This document shows, piece by piece, positions 45,145 through 53,135 of a stretch of 64,000 bases of DNA. The position numbers and the translations under genes are program-made. A model generated the notes under the pieces. It made no database searches, had not been told where the DNA came from, and saw nothing but the letters and a program-made list of their open reading frames with translations. Location: NCBI RefSeq assembly GCF_004963255.1, contig NZ_SUGA01000003.1, forward strand, positions 294,514 through 358,513, given 5' to 3'. Source of the DNA: Mesorhizobium sp. (GTDB taxonomy: Bacteria > Pseudomonadota > Alphaproteobacteria > Rhizobiales > Rhizobiaceae). Position 1 is the stretch's first letter. Each line of letters begins with the position of its first letter.

Positions 45145-45699
45145 TTATTCGGCGTGGTCCATGTCCATGTCGCCGCTGCCGGTCTCGCCCAACCCTTCGA
45201 CGGCAAACTCGACCTTGACGCTGCCGGCCTTCTCGAAGGTCAGCGTCGCCGGGAATTTCTCGCCCTGCTTCGGCTGCCGCCTCAGGCCGGTGAACATCAG
45301 ATGGTAGGCGCCGGGCTTCAGCGCGACCTTGCCGCCGGCCGGGATCTCCAGCCCGCCCTCGACCGGCCGCATGGTCATGACCCCGTCCTTGACGCCCATC
45401 TCATGCAGCTCGGCCTTGTCGGAGATGTCGGAGGAAATCGACAGCAGCCGGTCGGGCGCGCTGCCCTTGTTGACCACGGTGAAATAGCCGCCGGCCACCT
45501 TGGCGCCGGGCGGCGTCGCCCGCGACCAGGGATGCTCGATCTCGAGGTCGCCGGCCTTGAACTCATGCGCGAGGGCGCCGGGAATGCACGCCAGGAGAAG
45601 AACAACGAAAAGCGCGGCGAAGGCGAGACGCCGCTGGAAATCGAGTTGCGGCGTGGCGCGAAGGGCGAAGGCTTGTGCCTGGGGTAGAAGATTGGACAT
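45145..45699 (-). CDS. PCu(A)C periplasmic copper chaperone
   Basis: A 184-residue protein with an N-terminal hydrophobic segment (about 26-43) ending GALA. The copper site motif is present as ELHEM, VMTM and AYHLM, matching H-x-M ... M ... H-x-M. A Met/His-rich tail GDMDMDHAE adds possible ligands. PCuAC delivers Cu(I) to the CuA or CuB centre of cytochrome oxidase. The ATG at 45699 was chosen; the frame extends upstream without a start signal. Confidence 0.88.
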   Translation of the reverse strand: MSNLLPQAQAFALRATPQLDFQRRLAFAALFVVLLLACIPGALAHEFKAGDLEIEHPWSRATPPGAKVAGGYFTVVNKGSAPDRLLSISSDISDKAELHEMGVKDGVMTMRPVEGGLEIPAGGKVALKPGAYHLMFTGLRRQPKQGEKFPATLTFEKAGSVKVEFAVEGLGETGSGDMDMDHAE

Positions 45700-45788
45700 G
45701 GTTGCTCCATGAATATGAGGATCGCGCCGCCTTTGCGGCCGCCAACAGTCTGATCTTGGATGAATGGCCTCGCGGAATGTTCCGCGGA

Positions 45789-46163
45789 TCAGACCATTGC
45801 CGGCGGCGCGCGCGGATTGGCCGGAGAACGGTCGCGGGCGAAATCCTGGTGCCGGAAGGCCGGAAGCTGGAAGATGACCGCCTCGAAAAGCCAGGTTCCG
45901 GCCAGCGCGCCTGCATCCGGCGGCGGCAGATGCGCCGGCGAGACCATGCTGCAGCCGAGCGAGCAACAGGCCGGCAAATGCTGCTGGTGCGGATCGCCGC
46001 CGGGGAGTTTTACGGCCCCTTCATGCGTGCATATGACATTGCCGAAGGCATCGAGCTGCGACGGCGCGCCAAAGGCGAAGGCGCCGAGGGAGGACTGAAG
46101 CAACAGGAGCAGCGCCGCGACGAACGCGGCCGGCATGCTCCATCGTCTCAGCCGGATATGCAA
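45789..46163 (-). CDS. DUF2946-type secreted protein with Cys/His cluster
   Basis: A 124-residue protein. An Arg-rich n-region and hydrophobic core (MPAAFVAALLLLLQSSLGAFAFG) make a signal peptide. The mature part has CTHEG, HQQHLPACCSLGCSM, a likely metal site shared by DUF2946 proteins, which often accompany copper genes. I favour the TTG at 46163 because GGGAGAGG lies upstream; an ATG at 46136 is the alternative. It is the first gene of the copper operon. Confidence 0.7.
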   Translation of the reverse strand: MHIRLRRWSMPAAFVAALLLLLQSSLGAFAFGAPSQLDAFGNVICTHEGAVKLPGGDPHQQHLPACCSLGCSMVSPAHLPPPDAGALAGTWLFEAVIFQLPAFRHQDFARDRSPANPRAPPAMV

Positions 46164-46260
46164 CGGAAAGCCTCTCCCGGAAATTCGATCGACCGTAACA
46201 CGGACGATAAGGCGGGAAAATCGGCAAAACCGCGCTGCGGCAACGCGGCGCGATACCCGT

Positions 46261-47196
46261 TCATGCCCGGGCAAATGTGCCTGTCAACGTACTGTCGGCG
46301 GCCAGCGCCTGACGTCCCTCGGGAATCGAGCTCAGCAGCGTCTGGCGCGCCGATTTCAGGTGCTTGCGGCAGGCGACGTCTACCTTGGCGGGATCGCGCG
46401 ACTTCAGCGCCGCGATATAGGCGAGATGCTCCTGGATCGCGACCTCGTTGCGCTGGCGCTCCTCGGCCTTGTTCCACTGATAATGGTAGTGGAAGATCAT
46501 CGCGATCACGTCATAGAAGTCGACGATGAAGCGGTTGTGCGATGCGCGGTGGATCAGCCGGTGGAAACGCTCGTCGAGCTCCGAGAATTCGTTGAAGCGC
46601 GTGGCGATGTCGCTGGCAAGCTGGCGATGTTCGACCTCCAGCCGGTCGAGATCAGCCCACACCGCGCTGTCCATCGGGAGCGCGGCGAAGGCCGCCGCCG
46701 AGCGCAGCTCGAACATCTCGCGGATCTCGGTCAGCTCCAGCGCGAAGGCGCGCGTGAAACCCTTCAGCACCCAGTGGCTGTTGCGCCGCTTCTCGATCAG
46801 CCCGAAGCGCGAGAACCGGATCAGGAATTCGCGCACGCTGGTGGTGCCCACCCCGATCTCGCGCGCCAGCTCCAGTTCGTTGATCTGCATGCCGGCCTCG
46901 GCGCCGCCGGCAAGCAGCCTGCGCATGAAGGAGCGCTCGATGATCTCGGCCAGCGAGTCTGTCTCTTCCTCGGGGAAGAAATCCTCCGGCCGCGGCGTCC
47001 TGAGCACTGTCTTGTTGCGCTTGTTCCAGGCGATCAGCCCGGTCTCTTCCATGCGCGAAAGGATGCTGCGCACCGTGGTCCGGCTCACACCGAGCAGCGT
47101 GCCGAGTTCCGGCTCCGACGGCAGGCTTTGGGTCTCGTCGAGCAGCCGCAGGCAGCGGTTGAACGCGTCCTTGTAGACGTTGTTGCTCTTCGACAT
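46261..47196 (-). CDS. GntR/FadR-type regulator with two winged helices
   Basis: A 311-residue regulator. A first winged helix (about 25-70; SEPELGTLLGVSRTTVRSILSRMEE) is followed by a linker and a second (about 95-145; LELAREIGVGTTSVREFLIRFSRFGLIEKRR). The FCD ligand-binding domain (about 155-300; EIREMFELRSAAA, DERFHRLIHRASHN) ends it. The second helix-turn-helix is the one normally joined to FCD. The gene is divergent from the UxaA-type dehydratase gene and probably controls it. Confidence 0.85.
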   Translation of the reverse strand: MSKSNNVYKDAFNRCLRLLDETQSLPSEPELGTLLGVSRTTVRSILSRMEETGLIAWNKRNKTVLRTPRPEDFFPEEETDSLAEIIERSFMRRLLAGGAEAGMQINELELAREIGVGTTSVREFLIRFSRFGLIEKRRNSHWVLKGFTRAFALELTEIREMFELRSAAAFAALPMDSAVWADLDRLEVEHRQLASDIATRFNEFSELDERFHRLIHRASHNRFIVDFYDVIAMIFHYHYQWNKAEERQRNEVAIQEHLAYIAALKSRDPAKVDVACRKHLKSARQTLLSSIPEGRQALAADSTLTGTFARA

Positions 47197-47345
47197 GCCT
47201 GTATCCCCCAACGCTTGCGGCGGACAGCCGGAAGCGCGATATGATCGGTGTCTCCTAGCGCACGGCCCCGAAAAGCGGAATCGTTTTTCGCCGGCTTGCC
47301 AAACGGGCGGTCGCGCATCGAACAAGGGGCGCCGGCCGCCGCTGA

Positions 47346-47385
47346 TGAAAAAACAATTGACGCAAAAATGTTTTTTCACGATAAA
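47346..47385 (+). promoter_or_regulatory. Promoter and operator of the dehydratase gene
   Basis: TGAAAAAACA-N13-TGTTTTTTCA is a perfect 10-bp inverted repeat (47346-47378). TTGACG (47357-47362) and GATAAA (47380-47385) with 17-nt spacing form a promoter inside it. A regulator bound here would block or gate the promoter. The adjacent GntR protein is the obvious candidate. Confidence 0.6.
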
Positions 47386-47453
47386 AGACATTACCCCCAA
47401 ACGGGCGCATGTCAATCCGCCCGCATTCCCAGGATGACCCAGGACAGCCGCTC

Positions 47454-48959
47454 GTGAACCCCGCAAACACCATTCTTCTTTCCCCCGCCGACAATGTCGC
47501 GGTCGCCAATGGCCGCATCGAGATCGGCACGCAGCTGCCGGGCGGCGCCACCGCGATCGCGGTGATCGAGCCTGGCCACAAAGTGGCGATCAGGCCGATC
47601 GCCGCCGGCGAAGCGGTGGTGAAATACGCGCAGGCGATCGGCCGCGCCACCCAGGACATCGCGCCGGGCGAGCATGTCCATTCGCACAATCTGGTCTTCG
47701 AGAGCGGCCGACTGCCGGTGGTGCCGCCGAGCGAGGCCGAGCACGCCACCGAGGCCGACCGCAAGCGCACCTTCATGGGTTATCGCCGTGCCGACGGGCG
47801 CGCTGGCACGCGCAACTTCATCGGCATCATCGCCAGCGTCAATTGTTCGGCCACCGTCTGCCACGCCATTGCCGACGAGGCCAACCGCACGATTCTGCCG
47901 AAATATCCCGGCATCGACGGCTTCGTTCCGATCGTCCATGGCCAGGGCTGCGGCATGAGCGGCACCGGCGACGGCATGATGGTTCTGCACCGCACGCTCG
48001 CGGGCTATGCCCGCCATCCGAATTTCGGCGGCGTGATGATGGTGGGGCTGGGCTGCGAGGTCAACCAGCTCACCCTCTACGGCCAGAAGGGTGTGGCGGC
48101 CGGAAAACGCCATTTCAATATCCAGGAAGCCGGCGGCTCGCGCAAATCGGTCGAGAAGGCGATGGGCGTGCTCACCGAGATCGCCGAGGAAGTCGGCCAG
48201 CTCAAGCGCGAGCCCATCCCGGTCAGCGAGATCGTCGTCGGCCTGCAATGCGGCGGCTCGGACGGCATGTCCGGCATCACCGCCAACCCGGCATTGGGCG
48301 CCGCTGTCGACATCCTGGCCGGCGTCGGTGGCATCGGCATCCTGTCGGAGACGACCGAGATCTACGGCGCCGAGCACCTGCTCGCCTATCGCGCCGCCTC
48401 GCCCGAGATCGCCGCCAAGCTCGACGGCTTCGTGAAATGGTGGGAGGAGCATACCGCCAAGCACGGCGCCTCGATCGACAACAACCCCTCGCCGGGCAAC
48501 AAGCGCGGCGGTCTGACCACGATCCTGGAAAAATCCCTGGGCGCCGTCGCCAAGGGTGGCCAGACGCCGTTGAATGGCGTCTTCGGCTATGCCGAGAAGG
48601 TTTCTGGCCACGGCCTGGTGTTCATGGACACGCCCGGCTACGACCCGGTCTCGGCCACCGGCCAGGTGGCGGGCGGCGCCAATGTCATCGTCTTCACCAC
48701 CGGCCGCGGTTCTTGCTTCGGCTGCCGGCCGACGCCGTCGATCAAGGTCGCGACCAACTCGACCATGTACCACCAGATGGAAGAGGACATGGACGTCAAT
48801 TGCGGCGTTATCGCCTCGGGCGAGAAGACCATTGCCGGCATGGGCCGTGAGATCTTCGAACTGATCATCGAGACGGCGTCAGGCCGCAAGACCAAGAGCG
48901 AGGCCTTCGGCTACGGCGACAACGAGTTCGTGCCCTGGCATCTCGGCGCGACGCTTTAG
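47454..48959 (+). CDS. UxaA/GarD-family sugar-acid dehydratase (altronate/galactarate type)
   Basis: A 501-residue iron-dependent dehydratase. The N-terminal SAF domain (about 1-95) contains ILLSPADNVAVA and HSHNLVFE. The catalytic part has YRRADGRAGTRNFIGIIASVNCSATV, HGQGCGM, GLGCEVNQ, GLQCGGSDGMSGITANPALG and the metal-linked TTGRGSCFGCRPTPSIKVATN. The substrate could be D-altronate, D-galactarate or another aldonate/aldarate. I chose the GTG at 47454 (AGGAC 9 bp upstream) over the ATG at 47409, which lacks a ribosome-binding site. Confidence 0.88.
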   Translation: MNPANTILLSPADNVAVANGRIEIGTQLPGGATAIAVIEPGHKVAIRPIAAGEAVVKYAQAIGRATQDIAPGEHVHSHNLVFESGRLPVVPPSEAEHATEADRKRTFMGYRRADGRAGTRNFIGIIASVNCSATVCHAIADEANRTILPKYPGIDGFVPIVHGQGCGMSGTGDGMMVLHRTLAGYARHPNFGGVMMVGLGCEVNQLTLYGQKGVAAGKRHFNIQEAGGSRKSVEKAMGVLTEIAEEVGQLKREPIPVSEIVVGLQCGGSDGMSGITANPALGAAVDILAGVGGIGILSETTEIYGAEHLLAYRAASPEIAAKLDGFVKWWEEHTAKHGASIDNNPSPGNKRGGLTTILEKSLGAVAKGGQTPLNGVFGYAEKVSGHGLVFMDTPGYDPVSATGQVAGGANVIVFTTGRGSCFGCRPTPSIKVATNSTMYHQMEEDMDVNCGVIASGEKTIAGMGREIFELIIETASGRKTKSEAFGYGDNEFVPWHLGATL

Positions 48960-49060
48960 AGCAATTTCAGGAAAAGTGTGAAGCGGTTTTGCGTCCGAAA
49001 TTGCGTAAAACAAAGAGATAGTGCATTTCGCCGTTTCCGTGAAACGATGAAATGCACTAG
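48957..49060. repeat. Dispersed GAGCAATTTCAGG element with terminal hairpin
   Basis: TAGAGCAATTTCAGGAAAAG starts at the dehydratase stop codon and leads into a long palindrome TAGTGCATTTCG...GAAATGCACTA with an inner GTTTC/GAAAC stem (49019-49059). A fragment of the same element occurs at 6556. It resembles palindromes scattered through rhizobial genomes and may terminate the dehydratase mRNA. Confidence 0.65.
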
Positions 49061-49121
49061 TCCGAAAGTCAATATTGCGGTGGAAGCCGGGAACCCCGGC
49101 CCTCACACCTGCGGCCTTGCG

Positions 49122-49169
49122 ATGGAATGAGTATTCCGTATTGACAGAGCAATGGAATTATTGTTCCAT
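49122..49169 (+). promoter_or_regulatory. Two IclR-like inverted repeats around a TTGACA
   Basis: GGAAT-GAGT-ATTCC (49124-49137) and ATGGAA-TTATTG-TTCCAT (49152-49169) have centres 30 bp apart, about three helical turns. TTGACA (49141-49146) lies between. TGGAAxxxxxTTCCA resembles IclR-family sites. No IclR gene lies nearby. Confidence 0.45.
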
Positions 49170-49291
49170 AGCGATAGGGAGGAACGGGAAGCATCCATGT
49201 GCCGCCAGGCGAGCCGGTAGGGCAGAACGGACTCTCACCCGCATCACACAAACGGCAACAGACACCGCTTGCATCGGCCATGGCAATGCTC

Positions 49292-49325
49292 TATCAAAAA
49301 ATGGCATCTGTTTTTTATTGATAAA
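49292..49325 (+). promoter_or_regulatory. Motif shared with the dehydratase promoter
   Basis: TATCAA (49292-49297) and TTGATA (49318-49323) are inverted repeats. TGTTTTTTATTGATAAA (49309-49325) copies TGTTTTTTCACGATAAA of the dehydratase promoter at 47369-47385. The same GntR regulator probably reads both. Confidence 0.5.
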
Positions 49326-49396
49326 GTTCTGTTTGGGCCGCGCCTATCCAGATGGAGCTTCCGCAACCTTCACCAGGCGACTTAGGGAGGAACCTA

Positions 49397-50392
49397 ATGA
49401 AATTCGTGACCAGCCTTCTCAACCGCCGTGCTTTCGTCGCCCTGGCCGCTGCGTCGATGCTTGCCGGCGCGATGCATTCCGCGCCCGCCTCGGCGGCCGA
49501 CGTGACCATTCCGATCATCGTCAAGGACACCACCTCCTTCTACTGGCAGATCGTGCTGGCCGGCGCCCGCAAGGCTGGCAAGGACCTCGGCATCAACGTG
49601 CCGGAGCTCGGCGCCCAGGCCGAGACCGACGTCAACGGCCAGATCTCGATCCTCGAGAACGCCGTCGCCAGCAACCCGGCCGCCATCGTCATCTCGCCGA
49701 CCGAGTTCAAGGCGCTCGGCAAGCCGATCGATGAGGCGGCTTCCAAGGTCAAGGTCATCGGCATCGACTCCGGCGCCGACTCCAAGGCGTTCACCTCCTT
49801 CCTCACCACCGACAACGTCCAGGGCGGCCGCGTCGCCGCTGACGGTCTCGCCGCCGCGATCGGCGCCGCCAATGGCGGCAAGGTTGAAGGCAAGGTCGCG
49901 CTGATCACGGCCCTTCCCGGCGCCGGCTCGCTTGAGCAGCGCAAGCAGGGCTTCATCGAACAGATCAAGGCCAAGTATCCGGGCCTCGAACTCGTCGCCG
50001 ACAAATACGCCGACGGCCAGGCCACCACGGGCTTGAACATCGCCACCGACCTGATCACTGCCAATCCGGACCTCAAGGGCATCTTCGCCTCGAACCTGAT
50101 CATGGCGCAGGGCGTCGGCCAGGCCATCGCCGAGAACAACCTCGGTGGCAAGGTGGCGCTGATCGGCTTCGACAGCGACGAGAAGCTGATCAAGTTCCTC
50201 AATGACGGCGTCATCTCCGGCCTCGTCGTCCAGGACCCGTACCGGATGGGCTATGACGGCATCAAGACCGCTCTGGCTGCCTCGAAGGGCGAGAAGGTGG
50301 AGGCCAATGTCGACACCGGCGCCAACCTCGTCACCAAAGACAACATGAAGGACCCGAAGATCGACGCGCTGCTCAACCCGAAGCTCAACTGA
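49397..50392 (+). CDS. Ribose-type sugar ABC transporter binding protein
   Basis: A 331-residue periplasmic binding protein of the RbsB class (peripla_BP_4). The signal peptide runs to about residue 33 (PASA-ADV). Mature blocks include VTIPIIVKDTTSFYWQ, PELGAQAETDVNGQISILEN, ISPTEFKALGKPIDEA and GIDSGADSKAF, forming the two-lobe sugar cleft. The ATG has AGGGAGGAAC upstream. The first gene of an ABC operon (binding protein, ATPase, permease), it is followed by a hairpin. Confidence 0.92.
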   Translation: MKFVTSLLNRRAFVALAAASMLAGAMHSAPASAADVTIPIIVKDTTSFYWQIVLAGARKAGKDLGINVPELGAQAETDVNGQISILENAVASNPAAIVISPTEFKALGKPIDEAASKVKVIGIDSGADSKAFTSFLTTDNVQGGRVAADGLAAAIGAANGGKVEGKVALITALPGAGSLEQRKQGFIEQIKAKYPGLELVADKYADGQATTGLNIATDLITANPDLKGIFASNLIMAQGVGQAIAENNLGGKVALIGFDSDEKLIKFLNDGVISGLVVQDPYRMGYDGIKTALAASKGEKVEANVDTGANLVTKDNMKDPKIDALLNPKLN

Positions 50393-50410
50393 GCAAGCAG
50401 CGTCACACTC

Positions 50411-50437
50411 GTTTCCGGGGCCTCGCGCCCCGGAAAC
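50411..50437 (+). terminator. Hairpin between the binding protein and ATPase genes
   Basis: GTTTCCGGGGC and GCCCCGGAAAC form a perfect 11-bp stem with a 5-nt loop, 18 bp after the binding-protein stop. Without a T-run it most likely protects the upstream mRNA from 3' decay or attenuates read-through, giving more binding protein than transporter. Confidence 0.65.
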
Positions 50438-50549
50438 ATCCGTCAGGCGATTTGGAAATCCGCGGGCCTGATCTAGGTTTTGACTCCAAGATGCGCGTCA
50501 GACGCATCGCTGCATACCCAATGGTTGAGACCAATGTGGGAGGATTGTC

Positions 50550-52103
50550 ATGACGTCGACGGCGCAGGAACTGCACCCCGCCCCCACGCTGGCCCCGGGC
50601 AGGACGATCCTCGAGCTCAACGGGCTGGAAAAGCGCTACCCCGGCACGCATGCGCTGAAGCCGGTGCATCTCGCCTTCAAGGCGGGCGAGATCCACGCCA
50701 TCGTCGGCGAGAACGGCGCCGGCAAGTCGACCCTGATAAAACTTCTGACCGGCGTCATGCCGCGCACCTCGGGCGAGGTGATCTGGGAGGGCAAGCCGGC
50801 GGCCTTGGCCACGCCGCATGAGGCGATGGCGCTGGGCATCAACGCCGTTCACCAGGAGGTGGTGCTGTGCCGCCATCTCACCGTCGCCGCCAACATGTTC
50901 CTCGGCGAGGAGGAGTCCCGCTTCGGCCTGCTGCAGCAGCGCGCCATGGTCAAGGATGCGCAGAAGATTATCGACGGACTGGGCTTCGATCTGCCGGCGC
51001 ATGTCGTGCTCGGCGATCTCACCATCGGCCAGCAGCAGCTGATCGCCGCGGCGCGGGCCACGGTGCGCGGCACGAAATTCCTGATCTTCGACGAACCGAC
51101 CGCCTATCTCACCCGCAAGGAGGCCGACCAGCTGTTCAAGCTGATCCGAAGGCTGAAGGGCGAAGGCGTCACCATCATATACATCAGCCACCGCATGGAG
51201 GAAGTGTTCGAGCTTGCCGACCGCGTTTCCGTACTGCGCGACGGCACGTTGGTCGGCACCCGCAACATCGCCGAGACCGACGAGGCCGAGCTGGTCAAGC
51301 TGATGATCAACCGCTCGATCGAGCAGATCTACCACAAGGAACATTTCACGCCCGGCACCACGATCGTCGAGACGAAGAACCTTTCCGGCAAAGGTTTCGA
51401 GAATGTCTCGGTGACCGTCCGCGCCGGCGAGATCGTCGGTCTCTATGGTCTGATCGGCGCCGGCCGCAGCGAGTTCGTCACCACGCTTTACGGCCGCCAC
51501 AGGAAATCGGCCGGCCAGATCCTGTGGGAGGGCAAGGAGGTCCAGGTCAATTCCGAGTATGACGCGATCAAGCTTGGCATGGCGCTGGCGCCGGAGAGCC
51601 GCCGCGACCAGGGCCTGTGTCTCAACCTCTCGGTCGGCATGAACCTCAACCTGCCGATCTACAAGCGCATTTCCAGCAACGCCTTAATCTCAGGAGCCAA
51701 GGAGAAGGCCGAGGCCGATCGCCAGATCGCCGACCTGCGCATCAAGACGCCGACGCGCAGCGCGCTCGCCTCCAGCCTCTCAGGTGGCAACCAGCAGAAG
51801 ATCGTCATCGGCAAATGGCTGGCGCATGGCGCCAAGCTGTTCATCTTCGACGAGCCGACGGTCGGCGTCGACGTCGGCACCAAGGCCGAGATCTACCGCT
51901 TGTTCTCGACGCTGCTGTCGAAAGGCGCCGGCATCATCCTGATCTCGTCCTATCTGCCGGAAGTCTACGAGCTTGCCGACACGCTGCACGTGTTCCGGCG
52001 CGGCAAGCTGGTCGCCACGCATGGGTTCCGCACCGCGAGCCACGAGGACATTCTGGGTCAGGCGCTGGCCGAGAAACAAGAAAAGTCGGGAGGACAAAAA
52101 TGA
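50550..52103 (+). CDS. Sugar ABC transporter ATPase (RbsA type, two domains)
   Basis: A 517-residue tandem ATPase. Domain 1 has Walker A GENGAGKST (53-61), a variant signature LTIGQQQLIAAARA and Walker B FLIFDEPTAYL. Domain 2 has the degenerate loop GLIGAGRSEF, the signature LSGGNQQKIVIGKWL and LFIFDEPTVGVDVG. Such one-sided degeneracy is normal for CUT2 ATPases. GGAGG lies 5 bp before the ATG. Its stop overlaps the permease start (ATGA). Confidence 0.93.
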   Translation: MTSTAQELHPAPTLAPGRTILELNGLEKRYPGTHALKPVHLAFKAGEIHAIVGENGAGKSTLIKLLTGVMPRTSGEVIWEGKPAALATPHEAMALGINAVHQEVVLCRHLTVAANMFLGEEESRFGLLQQRAMVKDAQKIIDGLGFDLPAHVVLGDLTIGQQQLIAAARATVRGTKFLIFDEPTAYLTRKEADQLFKLIRRLKGEGVTIIYISHRMEEVFELADRVSVLRDGTLVGTRNIAETDEAELVKLMINRSIEQIYHKEHFTPGTTIVETKNLSGKGFENVSVTVRAGEIVGLYGLIGAGRSEFVTTLYGRHRKSAGQILWEGKEVQVNSEYDAIKLGMALAPESRRDQGLCLNLSVGMNLNLPIYKRISSNALISGAKEKAEADRQIADLRIKTPTRSALASSLSGGNQQKIVIGKWLAHGAKLFIFDEPTVGVDVGTKAEIYRLFSTLLSKGAGIILISSYLPEVYELADTLHVFRRGKLVATHGFRTASHEDILGQALAEKQEKSGGQK

Positions 52104-53065
52104 GCACCGAGGCGATCCCCGCCGAAAAACCCAAGCGCAATTTCAACGCGCTCTTCGGCCTGACCCTGCTTGGCCTTCTGCTGCTGATGTGGATCGTGCT
52201 GGCTGTCGCCACGCCCTCCTTCGCCACGGCCCTCAACATCACCAATCTTCTGCGCCAGGGCTCGCTGATCGCCATCCTCGCCGTCGGCCAGACCTTCGTC
52301 ATCATCACCGGCGGCATCGACCTGTCCGTCGGCGCGGTGGTCGGTTTCACCACCGTCGTGGTGGCGCTTCTGATCAATGCCGGCTGGCCGATCTGGGCGG
52401 CGGTGCTGATCACCTTGCTGGTCGGCGTCGCTATCGGCCTCTTCCACGGCTTCGGCATCGTCAAGATGGGCCTGCCGCCCTTCATCATCACCCTGGCCAC
52501 CATGACCTCGCTGCGCGGCATCGGCCTCTTGATGACCAACGGCAACTCGATATCGATCAACAGCGATCCGTTCCAGGCCTTCTCGCGCGGCTCGCTGTTC
52601 GGCATCCCCTATCTGTTCTGGATGGTGATCCTGGTCGCCATCCCGTCCTACATCTTCCTGCACCACACGCGCTGGGGCCGCTATCTGTTCTCGGTCGGTT
52701 CCAACGCCGAGGCCGCGCGCCTGTCCGGCGTCAACGTGCCGCGCACCATCTTCATGGCCTATATCCTGTCAGGCCTGCTCGCCGCCTTCGTCGGCGTGCT
52801 GCTCGCCTCGCGCATCGGCATCGGCAATCCGACACAGGGCGACACCTATGAATTGCAGGCCATCGCTTCGTCGGTGATCGGCGGTACCTCGCTATTCGGC
52901 GCCATCGGCTCCGTGCACGGACCGCTGATCGGCTCCTTCATCCTGTCGACGATCAACAACGGCGCCAACCTGCTCAACGTCAACACCTTCTGGCAACGCG
53001 TCATCACCGGAGCACTGATCATCGTCATCGTCTACTTCGACGGCTTGCGCCGTCGCGGCAAGTGA
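52100..53065 (+). CDS. Sugar ABC transporter permease (RbsC type)
   Basis: A 321-residue inner-membrane permease with eight to ten helices. Family blocks are LAVGQTFVIITGGIDLSVGA, KMGLPPFIITLATM, GRYLFSVGSNAEAARLSGVNV and IASSVIGGTSLFGAIGSVHG. It pairs with the preceding ATPase and is translationally coupled to it. It is followed by a clear terminator. Confidence 0.93.
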   Translation: MSTEAIPAEKPKRNFNALFGLTLLGLLLLMWIVLAVATPSFATALNITNLLRQGSLIAILAVGQTFVIITGGIDLSVGAVVGFTTVVVALLINAGWPIWAAVLITLLVGVAIGLFHGFGIVKMGLPPFIITLATMTSLRGIGLLMTNGNSISINSDPFQAFSRGSLFGIPYLFWMVILVAIPSYIFLHHTRWGRYLFSVGSNAEAARLSGVNVPRTIFMAYILSGLLAAFVGVLLASRIGIGNPTQGDTYELQAIASSVIGGTSLFGAIGSVHGPLIGSFILSTINNGANLLNVNTFWQRVITGALIIVIVYFDGLRRRGK

Positions 53066-53083
53066 CTCCTCCCCGAAACGTCC

Positions 53084-53119
53084 GCGCCGGCCCCGCTCGA
53101 GCGAGGCCGGCGCTCTTTT
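53084..53119 (+). terminator. Rho-independent terminator of the sugar ABC operon
   Basis: GCGCCGGCC (53084-53092) pairs with GGCCGGCGC (53105-53113) and is followed directly by TCTTTT. This is a strong terminator 19 bp after the permease stop. Confidence 0.85.
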
Positions 53120-53135
53120 GCTTTGGATTTGCGAC

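Larger units (their letters stand above)
49061..49396. promoter_or_regulatory. Control region of the ribose-type ABC operon, with an orphan upstream promoter
   Basis: 336 bp without a real gene. The left part has two ATGGAA-type inverted repeats around a TTGACA, then AGGGAGGAAC and a seven-codon frame at 49197-49220. The right part has the A/T-rich TGTTTTTT-N3-GATAAA motif (49309-49325) and a second AGGGAGGAAC ahead of the binding-protein start. Confidence 0.5.
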
